Part shown: positions 11,710 through 23,053 of the stretch, one piece after another
Position numbering within the stretch: the first letter of the stretch is position 1
Layout of the letters: each line of letters begins with the position of its first letter
Assembly (NCBI GenBank): GCA_018296165.2
Contig: JACKQL020000066.1
Span: 124,001 to 188,000 of the forward strand
Reading direction: 5' to 3'
Length of the DNA: 64,000 bases
From: Termitomyces sp. T153
Taxonomy: Eukaryota; Basidiomycota; Agaricomycetes; Agaricales; Lyophyllaceae
The notes under the pieces: model-generated
Databases searched by the model: none
What the model was told of the DNA's origin: nothing
Seen by the model: the letters and a program-made list of their open reading frames with translations, nothing else
Made by a program: the position numbers and the translations under genes

Positions 11710-14406
11710 GATGGGTGTGGGCCTCGTTTCTTGCTGCTCTTGGACTTGCTGCCTCCCTCGCCTATTGTATATATAATTTTTTGTATGCAAACATGTCCTT
11801 TTCTTGGTCCCTGGGCGTGTGAAGTGAGGTTTTAGTTTGTATGAGGGCGAAGTAAGTGAAACACGCAGGGGTGTGAGAGGGAGTTGAATCCCTAGTGAGT
11901 CCAGAGGCGGGGGTTACGCCCACTAGTGCTGTCTGTGCTGGCTAGTCCCAGGGTTTGTCAGGACGGGGCGGGGCATCGCAGGGAGGGCTCCTGGGGTCTG
12001 GCAGGGGTGGTGGGAGTTCTCCGGTGGAGTTCTGTGGTATTTTGGGGTGTTGTATTGAGTTTGATTCTCGGAATTTCTGACCAGGGGTGTAGGGGTTTTC
12101 TTTGGTCTGCAGCGGGGACATGCGCAGTGTTGGTATCGGAGGGCGGACCTTCGAATCTTTTGCAGGCGTCCTGCAGGTTCGGGGCTTTGGTCTTCTTAGC
12201 AGTGCAGTTGGCAGGGGGGGGGGCAGAGGTCTTCCTGTGACCTGGCCCTTATGCCAGCACTGGTGGTGAAGGCAGCAGGGCCTTCTTCATTGGTGGGAAT
12301 TGGTGGGGCAAGGTTCATCCTCATGGCGTAGTTGGTCCGGGTCAGGATCATGTCCCGGAGTATTGTGTCTGTGGGCAGGCATGTTTGAGTGGTGCTTTGG
12401 TGTGCCCTGGAGTGTCGATGACTGAGGGGGTAGGATGTGGGGTGATCAGTCCCGACCAGTTCCTTTGGGTCCAGAGCCGAAATTTGAGGTTCCGGATCGT
12501 CTGCATGACATTGCTTTCCTGACCAAAGGTAAGTCCCGAGACGGACAGAGGGATCTTACATATTTCTGATACTTCCTCGAGTTTGGAGGTCTGGGGGTCG
12601 GTGGTTCCTTCATCGGGGAAGAATTGGGTGGTCCCAGAGTCGACACAAGGGTCACTTGGTGGGGGTTTGTTGGTTGTTCACGGTTGTTGGGGCGGCGGAG
12701 AGGTCAGCCGCAGGGAGGCACTGGGGTGGGGCTCCCCAGGGGTCGTGGCAGGGTTGAGGCAACTCTTCATTCATGTTCTGGAGTGGCCCGGAGATTGTTG
12801 CAAGTGTGGGGGTGGCAGTGGGGAGAGGCACCGCTCGCTTTTCACGTGTGGCCTGCTTCTGGGTACTCCAAAGAGGATGCTTGTATGTGGCTTGCTTCTG
12901 GGTGCTCCGATGGTGTGGTCCCTATTCAATGGACATATTCCAGCATAGGGGTGGAGCTCGGAGCAGGTGGTGATTTATGTTGCGGAGTTGGGGTTACCAG
13001 GGCATCGTTGTTGGGCTGGTGCCATGAGTACCCTCGATCAAATGTTGTGGTCGGAGCGGAGGCCCTGGAGTCGTGTTGCCAGGGTCCGAAGCTGTGTCGA
13101 GGGGTTTGGAGGGGGTCAGAAGGGTGGGTTGGGCAGTTTTGGGCTGGCGCAGGGTCGTTCAGGTCGTTGAGCCAGGTGGGGAGGTCCTCTAGGGATATCG
13201 GAGTATGTGCCCTTTGGGTTGTCAGGTCGCTTAAACGACTCTCTGGGTGATGGTGGGCTTCTCCCTCCCTTATATGAACATGTCAGCAAATCTAGAGTAC
13301 TTAGGGGAACTACTTCGTATAGGGTCCTTTTTCCTATAGTTAGTTCGGGGTGACTCCTATGCTGGGGGTTCCTTTGTGGGAGGTGGCGGAGTCTGATGGT
13401 GGAGTTTGGGTTTGGGGGTGGCATGCAGGGAGGTTTGGCATCCAGGGTCCTCATTGTCGGGGGTTCCGGATTGTGTGGGGGTGGTGAAATAGCGGCATGG
13501 TCCGGAGTTGTTCCTTGTCGGGAGTGGGGTACCGTGGTTCTCCCCATTAACGTCTGGAAGCTCGGGGATGTCTCGGTCTTGTGCCGGGGTTGTCGGGGTC
13601 GGGTCGGAGGTGTTGGGGCCCCTTCATTTGTTGGGCGGAGGTGACGGCCGAGTCGACCGAGGTCCGGAAGCAGGTCCTGGGGTTGGAGCGTAGCCTAGGT
13701 TGGAGGTTCTTGTTCTGTTGTTGGGGTTGTTGGGTTGAGCTTGATTTCGGTGGTTTCGGGGTTAGTTGTCGGAGGGCTTAGTTCCTCGGGAAGGGGGGGG
13801 GGGTTGGGGTGAGGGTCAGGGGTCGATAGTAGGGTTCAGTGATGTTGTCGGCGGTTAGTCACATTCGTCAGTCTGTGGAGTTGCCAGTGAGTCGGCAGAT
13901 CCACAGGCGGGCTTTGAAGAAGCGCGTTCTCAGTGGTCTCATTGGGGTTGGCGATCCTCATGCAATGGGTGACTGTTTTCGCGGTGGGTTGGCGTTATTG
14001 TTTGTTGGAGGGTTGGCGCAGTGCTGGAGACATTTGTTGCTCATTTGGTCAGATGGTTGCTGGGTTTTAGGATGCTGTTCTTTGGATGACATCAGGGTCA
14101 GCTTTGTGCGAGGGAACGGATTTGGCAGAGAGGATGAGGGTGGGGGTGGGAGATGATTTGATGGTTTGCGCGAGGGGTTGGAGGTTGGGTGGGAGTTGGG
14201 GAGGGTGTCCGTGGGGGAGCCGTTGTATGGAAGTAGCTGGAGCGGAGGGGACATTTGGTGTCGGATCTGCGACTCAATGTGCCTCGGCAAATTGGGCAGG
14301 GCCGTATGAATCATAAGGGTTTCCAGGCACGGGTAGACCATAGACATCGGAGTTATTTGATTGTGTGTGTGGAGATAATGCGGGCATCACGGACAGGGTA
14401 AGGTAG
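11710..14406 (-). other. Degraded internal region of element A (Gag start, PR-RT linker)
   Basis: No intact gene is present. Next to the primer site the minus strand opens with MPALSPHTQSNN (ATG near 14375) followed by YGLPVPGNPYDSYGPAQFAE. This resembles the Gag N-terminus of B (YGRPLLENSYAPFYPGPFA). Near 13270-13345 the minus strand reads RTLYEVVPLS and, in another frame, LLTCS/ADMF. That corresponds to the [14 protein letters not shown] linker preceding RT in B. The rest is G-rich on plus (C-rich, Pro-coding in sense). The homologous interval occurs in element C (48128-49282 plus 61206-63485). Confidence 0.6.
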
Positions 14407-14419
14407 AGTCTTGATATTA
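14407..14419 (-). promoter_or_regulatory. Primer-binding site of element A (self-primer complement)
   Basis: AGTCTTGATATTA on plus is TAATATCAAGACT in sense and directly follows the 5' LTR. It is complementary to the leader sequence at 15110-15122 in the same LTR at 12 of 13 positions. That leader starts 32 nt after the TATA box (15147-15154). Confidence 0.75.
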
Positions 14420-15599
14420 TGTCAGGTTCCGCTGACCTTGGGGGCTCAGCTGCACTGGGCGAGTCCTTACTAGGCGGGCGTGATCCCCTTGCACTGGTAA
14501 CCGAACACTCGAAAATGTCCGGGCACTGGTGTCTTGTGCAGATAGTCAGTGGGATGTGATTCAGACAGATCCGGGAAGGTCCAGAGAAGTCGGGTTGTGA
14601 GGAAATGGGATGGTCTTGGTGGGGTTCAGGCAGAAGACCATATGGGAGATTTGTGGGAGTGAAGGAGTGGACGGCTGTGTGATCAATGGGAGCAGAGCCG
14701 GGGTTTGATGGGAGATCAATTGGAGTTGATGGAGTCTGGGACTGAGCGAAGAGCAAGGTTCGGACCTGGTAAAAGAGTGTCGGGGTTTGTGATCATAATC
14801 ACGGAGTTTGTGAGGTTGTTTAAGTTGATGAGGACTTGGGCACAATGGCCAGACAGAGTCACCAAGACAGCATCAGACGAAATGGAATGGGGTTGATATG
14901 GAACAAGAGCAGATTCAAGTGGAGATACGAAACGATAACGAGAACAATAACAAAATGGAGACGAGACAAGACTGGGAGACTGAGATAAGACTGGGAGACT
15001 GAGATAAGACTGGGAGACTGAGATAAGACTGGGAGACTGAGAGTAAGGGGAACGAGACACCAAACACGAAACACAAAAAGGAAACAATCAGACCACAGGT
15101 AACGTTAAGCAATATCAAGACTAGAGTACAAAGAGCTACTCGACGGCTTATATACTGACTACCGGAGAACTTCGGGGTACGTCGGCTGCGGCAGCGGGGC
15201 TTGGCGGAGCTCAACAGAGTGAGCGGGTGTTGGTTGCGATCAAGGATTGGGCTGCACTGATACGTTGATGGGATCATTGGGGAATGCAAGTTGCCCCAAG
15301 GTTGTCATGATACTCCAGAATAGGTCGGAGGAACCAGGGTGTTGAGTTGATGATGGGTGACGAAGATTGAGAACAGTGGGGGTGGTTCTCGGGGTTTGGG
15401 AGACCCAGAGTAAGTGTCAGTGGCTGCGGGGAAGGCACAAAAGTTGGCCAGGGGGCCGTTGGAGTTAGCTGGGGAGGTGTTGGAGTTAGCCGAAATAGGC
15501 GCGGGGCAGGGGCAGAAGTTCGGCGGGGTGTCAGGGGTTTTTTGGGGGTTTGGGGGGTTGATGGACGATGTGCGGGGGTTCAGGGGACGGGTCGTGACA
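14420..15599 (-). repeat. Element A 5' LTR
   Basis: It begins TGTCAGGTTCCGCTGACC and ends GTCGTGACA. Its reversed TATA box is at 15147-15154. Four 20-bp units (GACTGGGAGACTGAGATAA type) lie at 14967-15043. The substitutions that separate it from the 3' LTR are mostly CG against TG or CA. Confidence 0.92.
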
Positions 15600-15604
15600 C
15601 CAAG

Positions 15605-15837
15605 GAACTATCTGGAAGCAATGTGTAGAGCCAATTTGTAGATGCCAGTGGTTCAGTCAGAACTGAGAATGCTCAAGGACAGGCAAGTGATGTGTCTGGT
15701 ATTGAGGGATGAAGTACCAGCAGAGAAAAAGGTCATCAGTTATTAGTGGGTCTTTGCAATCAAGTATAATGCAAATAGAGAGGTGGTTAGATGAAAAGCC
15801 AGGCTTGTGGCAAAAGAATACTCATAGGTTCTGGAGC
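15605..15837 (+). pseudogene. copia-2 RT N-terminal segment
   Basis: The frame resumes after element A with NYLEAMCRANL, then VFAIKYNANREVVR and KARLVAKEYS. This matches the start of the copia RVT_2 domain (W..A...E, WVFKIK, KARLVAKG). It is cut at 15838-15842 (AGGAC) by a solo LTR. Confidence 0.8.
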
Positions 15838-15842
15838 AGGAC

Positions 15843-17009
15843 TGTCATGACTCATTCCCAGAACCCTAGACCTTGTTTCCAGCCACCTTGCTTCCCCAGA
15901 GTTCATCTCCATTCCCCCCTTTGACTTCCCCAACCTTCACCCACCCATGGCACCCACTCCAGGTAACTCTGATGCTCCCCCAGCAAACCCTAATAGCCCC
16001 CTGGCTAACTCTGACACCTTCCCTACAGCCATTGATGCCTCCCCTGCCTCTCCCAAACCCCTGGAATCCTCCTCCACTGTTCCTAACTTTGGTGTACATC
16101 ATCAACTCATCACCCTGATTTTCTCAACCAACTCTGGAGCATCACAACAACCCTGGAATGGCACACATTCTCAACTGATCCCATCAGAATATTGCTGTGG
16201 CCCATCTTCTGATTGCAACTGACACCCATCAACTCTGCACAACTCTGACAAGTCCTGCTACCAGACCTGCTATCCTCCAGAGCTCTCCAGTAGTCAGTAT
16301 ATAAGTTGTAGAGTAGCATCCCATACTCTAGTCTTGATATTACCTACCTGCTTAACATTACTTATGGTCTGATTGTTTCTGTCTTGTGTTTTATGCTCCA
16401 TGTTACATTTTCCCTTTCCTCTCAGTCTCCTAGTTTTATTTCAGTCTCCCAGTCCTATCTTGTCTTCAGTTCCATTATTGTTCTCATTATTGTTTTGTAT
16501 CTCCACTTGAATCTATTTTTGCTCTCATCGCAATCTTGTCTTGACTCCATCTCATCTTGTTCAACTCTGTTTTTATTATTGTGTTCAAGTCCTTCCAACC
16601 TTAACACCTTTACAAACTCCATGCCTACAGTTATGACCTTCAAACATTCTTTAAACCAACTCCAAACCTTGCTATTTGCTTGGCTCCAAAACCCATCAAC
16701 ATTCATTGATCCCCTATCAAGCTCCAGCCCACTTCCATCACTCACATAGCCTCTGCTTACCCCACACCTCCCATACTCACTTCTAGACTTGGACCCGGCA
16801 TCCCATCAAGTCTGACCCCTTTTCTACAACTTGTCTCAAACCTCTCCAGACCACTCTGAACTTGCTTGGATTACTCCTCCTTGCCTATCCTCACAAGTCT
16901 CTGAGGTCTAGACCTTCCCTGATGCCAAGTTATCAGTGCAGGATATTATGTCTGCCTAGTAAGGATTTTCCCAGTGTAGCTGAGCCCCTATAGTCAGCAG
17001 AACCTGACA
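15843..17009 (+). mobile_element. Solo LTR 1 (Ty3 family), TSD AGGAC
   Basis: It begins TGTCATGACTC and ends CAGAACCTGACA. AGGAC occurs at 15838-15842 and again at 17010-17014. It contains CAGTATATAAG followed by TCTAGTCTTGATATTACC, the family's TATA/start block. Essentially no CpG is left, whereas A and B are CpG-rich. No internal region remains, as expected after LTR-LTR recombination. Confidence 0.93.
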
Positions 17010-17166
17010 AGGACTATGACAAAATGTATGCAACAGTGGTTTGACTAAAGTCACTTAGGATTACAATTGCTGTGGTGGTGATGTTGGGACTGGAGATCTG
17101 GCAAGTGAATTTTATCTCAGCTTACCTTAACAGTGTGTCAGACTTCCAGATATTTATGGAAGTGCC
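17010..17166 (+). pseudogene. copia-2 RT middle segment
   Basis: This 157-base sliver reads DYDKMYATVV, ITIAVVVMLGLEIWQVNF, ISAYLNSV and IFMEVPP. It is the RVT_2 stretch where DV.NAYLNG is expected. It lies between two solo LTRs in opposite orientation. Confidence 0.8.
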
Positions 17167-17171
17167 TCCAG

Positions 17172-18204
17172 TGTCAGGTTCTGCTGATGATGGTGGCTCA
17201 GCTACACTGGCAAATTCTTACTAGGCAGATACAATGCTCTGCACTTATAACCTAGCATCTCAGGGTTGGTGTGGAGTGAAGGGACTTGCGAAGGGGAGCT
17301 AGGGGAGGTGGTCCAAGCAAGTCTGGAATGGTCTGGAGGAGTCTAAGACCAAGTATATTAGATGTCAAATCTGGGCAGGCATCAGAAACAAGTTCGTGGG
17401 CACACAAATAGACTGCAGGGTAAGCAGAGACTTTGCAGTTGATGGGGGCGGAGCTGGAGTCTGAAGGGGGATCATCATGGCTTGATGGGTTCCAGGGCCA
17501 AGCAAGGAGTGAGGTCCGGAGTTGTCATAAGAATGTTCAGATCACAGCGCATGTGTGGAGTTTGTGCTGACATTGGAGAAGAAAGGAACTTAGGGAAACA
17601 AAGGAAATATACATAGTTGAGACGAGACGGAGACAAGGCAAGATGAGACAGAGGAAAGAGATTGATTCAAAACTAAAAATAGAAATAGAGACAAGACAAA
17701 AGATGAGACATAGGAAACCAGTAAATGCAATATTAAGACTAAAGTATTAGAGGTTACTCTACAACTTATATACTGACTACTGGGTGGCTCTGGAGGACAG
17801 AGGATATGGCAGAGGGGCTTGACAGAGCTGTGCAGAGTCGATGGGTGTTGGGTGCAATTGTGGAGCAGGCTGCAGTGATATTCTGATGGGATCAGCTGGA
17901 AAGCAGGTCACTCTGGGGTCATTGGGTGCTCCCCAGCAGGTCAGGGGAATTAGAGTGGGGGGTCGGGGTTGTGTGACATGGTCAGGAGCGGTGGGGGAAG
18001 TCTCAGGAGTTCAGGGGAATTTAGAGGATGCATCAATGGCTGCAGAGAAGGCATTGGAATTGATCAGGGAGCCATTGGGGTTTGCTGAAGAAGTGTTGGA
18101 GTTACCTGAAGTGAGTGCAGAGGGTGGACAAGGGTTGGGGGAGTTTGGCAGAGCATTGGGGAGGACTAGAAGTGATGCCGGGGTCTAGGGAGTGGGTCGT
18201 GACA
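17172..18204 (-). mobile_element. Solo LTR 2 (Ty3 family), TSD TCCAG/TCTAG
   Basis: It begins TGTCAGGTTCTGCTGATG and ends GGGTCGTGACA, so it is reversed. Flanks TCCAG (17167-17171) and TCTAG (18205-18209) differ by one C-to-T transition. The reversed TATA block CTTATATACTGACTAC lies at about 17766-17781. It is strongly CpG-depleted. Confidence 0.9.
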
Positions 18205-18748
18205 TCTAGGGCTCCTAGGAGCAGAGGAAAAGATGGTAAAACTCCTGAAGACCTTGTATGGCTTGATACAAGGGGGCAAGATTGGTTCTGAACTCTCAAT
18301 ATAGTGCACAAGGCCCTTGGATACCACACATTCCAAGCAGACCCATGTGTACAAGCAAGAAACATTGGAGGCAAACACACAGTGGCAAATACATTTGACA
18401 ATAATGTCTTTAGCATATCCACAAGTTGTGAGGGAGCAATGGCAGTTAAGCATGAGTTAGCAAAGATATATAATGTCAAGGACTTGGGAGCACTGGAATA
18501 CATTCTGGATATGGCCAAGACAGGGGCTATCTTGTTATCTCAAAAAGCATACTTGGTTCAGATCCTAGAAAGGTTTGGCATGGCAGAGTGTAACCCACAC
18601 TCCACCTCATTGTACTTTATGACAACAATTGATCCTCTATTGCTCTTGCCAAGACCACCAAAAACCATGCAAGGGCAAAACATATTGACCTATGCTACCA
18701 TTATATCTGGGAATGCATATGTGAAGTTGACATCAAAATTGTACCTAT
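18205..18748 (+). pseudogene. copia-2 RT C-terminal/RNase H segment
   Basis: The frame continues as EEKMVKLLKTLYGLIQGG and KIGSELS, then HKALGYHTFQADPCV and LAKIYNVKDLGALEYILDM, KAYLVQILERFGMAECN. These match the palm/thumb of copia RT (LKKALYGLKQ, ...F.M.DLG, YL...L..F.M). After ILTYATII the expected RNase H body is missing. A short end piece at 19830-19925 (KNIANLFTKPL) completes the element beyond solo LTR 3. Confidence 0.82.
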
Positions 18749-19824
18749 TGTTACAACCTGCTTCCTGGACCCCCAACCTTGTCCCCAACCTGCTCACCTC
18801 TCCTGAGCCCTCTCTGACACCCTGCCAAATGCCCCCAACCTTTGCCCACCCTCTGTGCCCACTCCAGATAACTCTGACACTTCTCCAGCAAACCCCAATA
18901 CTTCTCCAGCAAACCCCAACAGCCTCTTGGCTAACTCTAACACCTTCTCGACAGCTATCAACACCTCCCCTGACCCTTTTAAGCCACTAGAACCCTCCCC
19001 TACTGTTCCTGACTCTAGCATGCATCACCAACTCACCCCCCTGGTTTGCCTAACCAGTTTCAAAGCATCATGATAACCCCAGAATGGCCCACATCCTCAA
19101 CTGGTCCCATCAGAATATTGCCATGGCCCATCCCCTGATCACAACTGACACCTGTCAACTCTGCATGGCTCTGTCAAACTCCACCATCACACCTGCTGAC
19201 TCCTGGAGCTCTTCAGTAGTCAGTATACAACCCATAGAGTAGCACCTTGTACTCTAGTCTTGATATTGCATTAACTGGTTACTTGTGTCTCATGTTTCTT
19301 TTGTTTCCATCTCTATTTTTTAGTCTCAAATTTATTTCTTTTTCTCAGTTCCATCTTGTCTTGTCTCTGCCTCATGTTGACTGTCTCTGTTTCCTTTGTT
19401 TCCCTAAATCTCTTTCCTCTCCAACATCATTACAAACTCTGCACACATGCTACAACCTTCAAACATTCCTACAATAATTCCAGACCCCACCCTTCACTTG
19501 GTTCCAGAACCCATCAGTCTTGATTGATCCCCCATCAAACTCCAGCTCTGCTCCCATCACTTGCAAAGCCTCCACATACCCCACAATCTATTTACATGCC
19601 CATGAACTTGTTCCTGATGCCTGCCCAAGCACACATTAATATACTTGGTCTTAGACTTCCCCAGACCACTCTAGACTTGCTTGGACCACTTCCCTTAGTT
19701 TCTCCTCACAAGTCCCTATCATGGTGCCACCTCCAGGACACTAGGTTATAAGTGCAAGATATTGCATCTGCCTAGTAAGGACTCGCCAGTGTAGCTGTGC
19801 CCACATATTTAGCAGAACCTGACA
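18749..19824 (+). mobile_element. Solo LTR 3 (Ty3 family), TSD CCTAT
   Basis: It begins TGTTACAACCTGCTTCCTGG, a mutated form of TGTCATGACCTGCTCCCTAG, and ends AGCAGAACCTGACA. CCTAT is found at 18744-18748 and 19825-19829. It carries CAGTATACAAC and TCTAGTCTTGATATTGC. A 17-base piece (ACTTCTCCAGCAAACCC) is locally duplicated near 18879-18922. Confidence 0.92.
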
Positions 19825-19948
19825 CCTATACCCTTTGTATAAAAACATAGCCAACCTGTTCACCAAACCACTCCTACATGTTATCCAAGAATACTCTGTC
19901 ACTAAGCTAGGCATGAAAAATTAATATGAGCCAGCTTGTCAGGGGGAG

Positions 19949-20950
19949 TGTTGACATATGATGGTCAGGCTCACCTTACATTCTTTCATTTTTCATTTGT
20001 TTTCCTTTTCCTATTCTATTCATTGTATGACATACACCACTATCCTTATGTCTGCAACATTCTGCTGTGCAAACCTTATTTGGATGCTTACTTATCTTAC
20101 ATACACAAATAGTTTTTTTTCCCTCAGTTGTCTCCACTCATTGTGACATTCTGAGGGTTTGACTACTTACAGTTGTTCTTTTTCAAATTTTACATACAAC
20201 ATTATATAATCCAATTGCATTTGCATTTGACATTACATAACATACATTTGGCATTTACTATTACCTGATGGACTAGATTTTGGATTGTTATTTTTACCTC
20301 AACTTTAATTGGAGTTAGCAAATCAAAATAAATAATAAAAATAACAGAAGAAAGAAGGAAATAAGCAGAGTTTTTGATAGATTACTGCACACCAGTTGAT
20401 CTATAGACATTCTATGCATAGATACATATGTCACAGTACCTAAATATATGCTCATAGGCTATTTCAAAGAGAAAATAGCAACTTTTGTGCCTGCTTCCTC
20501 AGCTGAATGTCATAGGAAGTTGATGTCAAATCAAAATATGCTCAACATTGTTGAGCACATAGCTCTGCATTTATGATCAAATGAAAGAGTTGAAAAAATC
20601 TCTTGATGTCTGTGGTGCCTTGGCTTTCCCCACTTAGTCTGTTACAGCAAGTCTTAGAGCATAGAGCTATATTGAAGAGTTGTTCTATAACTGCATACTT
20701 CATTCATAATGTTTTGTAAGATCTATCATGTCTATTAGTCTGAGAATTTACTCACAGCTTCTTGTGAGATGTAGATAATTATATTCCCATCCAGAAAATT
20801 GAACCCTGCTATCATCAAAAAAACTGTGAAAGAATGAGCAATCTCTGAACATCAGTTAAAACTTGATATACAGCTTCTCAAGCTTTCCATGCCTCTCCAA
20901 CTTTTTCAAGTCTTCTCAGTTGATTTTATATATATAGAAAGGTATCAATA
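19949..20950 (+). other. copia-2 3' LTR start and gene-free flank
   Basis: The LTR starts TGTTGACATATGATGG after the polypurine tract. Its end was not located. The rest to 20950 is AT-rich and CpG-free with no recognisable gene. Confidence 0.55.
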
Positions 20951-21225
20951 CAGTTCATATTTTCATGATAGATGACTTATCAAAGTTTCGATCACCAGAT
21001 TAGAGACCATTAAAAACCTAGTATTGTCTCCAATCCATAATTATTAATATTAAAATTCCTGACTGACATATAAGAAAGAAGGCAAAATCATCATTACATA
21101 CTAAAATATTCAGAGCCTGTCTAGCCCTTCAAGACTTGCCTAGCATGGTACAAACAAAGGATCATCATTGTTTTCTATGCTCAGAGCATCATCACCTTGT
21201 AGAGAACCTTGGCCTCTGAAGTAGT

Positions 21226-22329
21226 TGTCAGGTTCTGCTGACCATGGGGGCTCAGCTTAACTGGGCAAGTTCTTACTAGGCAGATGCAACATCCTGCACT
21301 GATAACCTAGCATTTGAAACTTCAGTCACTCATGAGGATAAGCAGCAAGGGAGAGCAGTCCAAACAAGTCCAGGGTGGTCTTGGGAAGTCTAAGACAAGA
21401 TGCACGGAAGGGTTGGGCTTGAAGGAGCATCAGGCACAAGTCTGGAGGCAAATATTGGAAGTGTAGGGCAAATGGAGGCTACATGAGTGATGGGAGTGGT
21501 ACCAGAGTTTGATGGGTAATCAATTGATATTGATGGGTCTTGGGGCCAAGCAAATAGCAGGTTATGAATGTTTGGGAGTTGTAATTGTATGCACATAGTT
21601 TGTAACAGCATTAAAGTTGAAAGAGGCTTAGGCACAATAAAGGAAATAGAGTTTAAATGAGATGAGATGGAGTCGAGGCAAGATTGAGACAAGAACAAAA
21701 ATAGATTGAAGTAGAGATACAAAACAATAATGGAGATAGAGACAAGACAAGACCAGGAGACTGAGATAAGAGAAAATGTAACAAGAGAGACAAACACAAA
21801 GAGACAAACAATCAGGACATGGTAAGACAGGTAATATCAGGACTAGAGTATGGGATGCTACTCTACAACTTATATACTAACTACTGGGACTGCTCCAGGG
21901 ATGATGGGTCTGGCAGCAGGGCTGATTGGGGCTGTGCAGAGTTGATAGGTGTTGGTTATAATTAGTGGGTGGGCTGTAGTGATATAGTGATGGAATCAAA
22001 TGGAAATGTAGGCTGCCTTGGAGTTGTTATGATGCTCCAGAGTTGGTCAAGTAAGTCAGAGTGATAGATCAGTAATGTATGCCAGCATCAGGAACAGTGG
22101 AGGAAGGTTCCAGGGGCTCAGGAGGGGAAGGGGAAGCATCAAGGCCTGTGAAGAACACATTGAGTTAGCCAGGGGGTTGTTGGAGTTTGCTGAAGAAGTG
22201 TCAGAGTTAGCTGAGGTGGGCACTGTGAATGAGCAAAGGTTGGGGTGGGCCAAAGGAGTGTTGGGGGAAACTCCAGGGAAGCAGGGTGGCTTGGGGAGAG
22301 GTGTGGAGGTCTGGGGACAGATTGTGACA
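21226..22329 (-). mobile_element. Solo LTR 4 (Ty3 family), TSD GTAGT
   Basis: It begins TGTCAGGTTCTGCTGACC and ends ACAGATTGTGACA. GTAGT is at 21221-21225 and 22330-22334. It contains the reversed block GTAATATCAGGACTAGAG and CTTATATACTAACTAC. It is CpG-depleted. Confidence 0.93.
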
Positions 22330-22948
22330 GTAGTGTCAAATGCTTTCTTGAAAGGGGTCACATAGAAGATGTGGTACATAGGTATATCAATGAGATCCTC
22401 AAGAAAACTTGATCTGTGATATGATTTGCTCAAGATCTGTGATGCTATGACAGCCTGATTCAAGATCTAATGACACACTAAGGTAGAGGGAATATACTGG
22501 ATAATGAGTGCCATAAGGTCTGTGGTGATGTTTAATGAAGAAGAGTCTCAATGAGGCCAAGAGGATAGTTTTAATGATCTTTTGGGTGCCATCCTAAGTA
22601 TCAAGGAACAGTTTGTTGAAAACTGCATATATCACAGAAAATAAAGTATTGCCTGCATCTATTTCATTTGGTGCTTGGATAAGGAGTTCTTGATGATTGT
22701 CTACATCTTTCAAGTATAAATCACACTTGGTTTTGAAACAGCAAAAGGTTTGGTGATCCTTAACAAAAAACTCTAAAGTGGGTATAGGCAATGTTGTAAT
22801 GGAAGCAAGAGGTGGTGCTGATATGGCCATGGAAGCTGGTGTAATCAAATCATTAATTGCAGAAGCTGGGATCATCAGATGAGGGTATTAAGTTTCAGAA
22901 GTTAAAGTCAATGCAGTTGAATTATGGATTGGGTTATTAAATACAGAT

Positions 22949-23053
22949 ATGAGAGCTGAGATGGGTACAACAGGTGTATTGAGGATGGGAGCTGAGATTG
23001 ATGCAACAGGAGTATTGAGGATGAGAGCTGAGATTGATGTGACTGAGTTATTA
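22949..23053. repeat. 36-bp tandem repeat within the decayed gene
   Basis: About three units of the type ATGAGAGCTGAGATTGATGC...GTATTGAGG lie head to tail. Read on minus they encode Ile/Ser/Pro-rich ISALILNTPVA units between the Cys/His segment and the conserved core. Confidence 0.8.

Larger units (their letters stand above)
9218..15599 (-). mobile_element. Element A: non-autonomous Ty3-family LTR retrotransposon with aORF only
   Basis: A 6382-bp element is inserted in minus orientation. It has a 3' LTR (9218-10366), a polypurine tract, an antisense aORF (10579-11709, which therefore reads on plus), 2.7 kb of degraded internal DNA, a primer-binding site (14407-14419) and a 5' LTR (14420-15599). 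The TSD is CCAAG. RT, RNase H, integrase and chromodomain are absent. Only a Gag-like start and a PR-RT linker fragment survive. The LTRs look alike, and nearly all differences I read in their first 250 bases are transitions at CpG sites. The element is GC-rich and CpG-rich compared with the copia host, so it is younger. Confidence 0.9.
6746..19948 (+). mobile_element. Ty1/copia element copia-2, cut by four Ty3-family insertions
   Basis: A copia gag-pol starts at ATG 6746 and ends just before a polypurine tract (AGGGGGAG, 19941-19948) and the LTR start TGTTGACATATG at 19949. It is interrupted by element A (9218-15599), solo LTRs 15843-17009, 17172-18204 and 18749-19824, each with a 5-bp target duplication. 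Removing the first three insertions and one TSD each restores a readable copia frame across the joins: IPRNYLEAM at the first, LEQDYDKMYA at the second, EVPPGLLGAEEKMVKLLKTL at the third. The coding DNA is nearly CpG-free and carries multiple stops, so the element is long dead. About 150 codons between the RT/RNase H core and the extreme C-terminus are missing near 18720-18748. Confidence 0.85.

Noticed and set aside
14274..14845. Open frames of 94-160 codons in the LTRs of element A
   Set aside because: They recur in all young LTRs because the LTR is C-rich with few stops. They overlap TATA/primer elements and show no protein motif.
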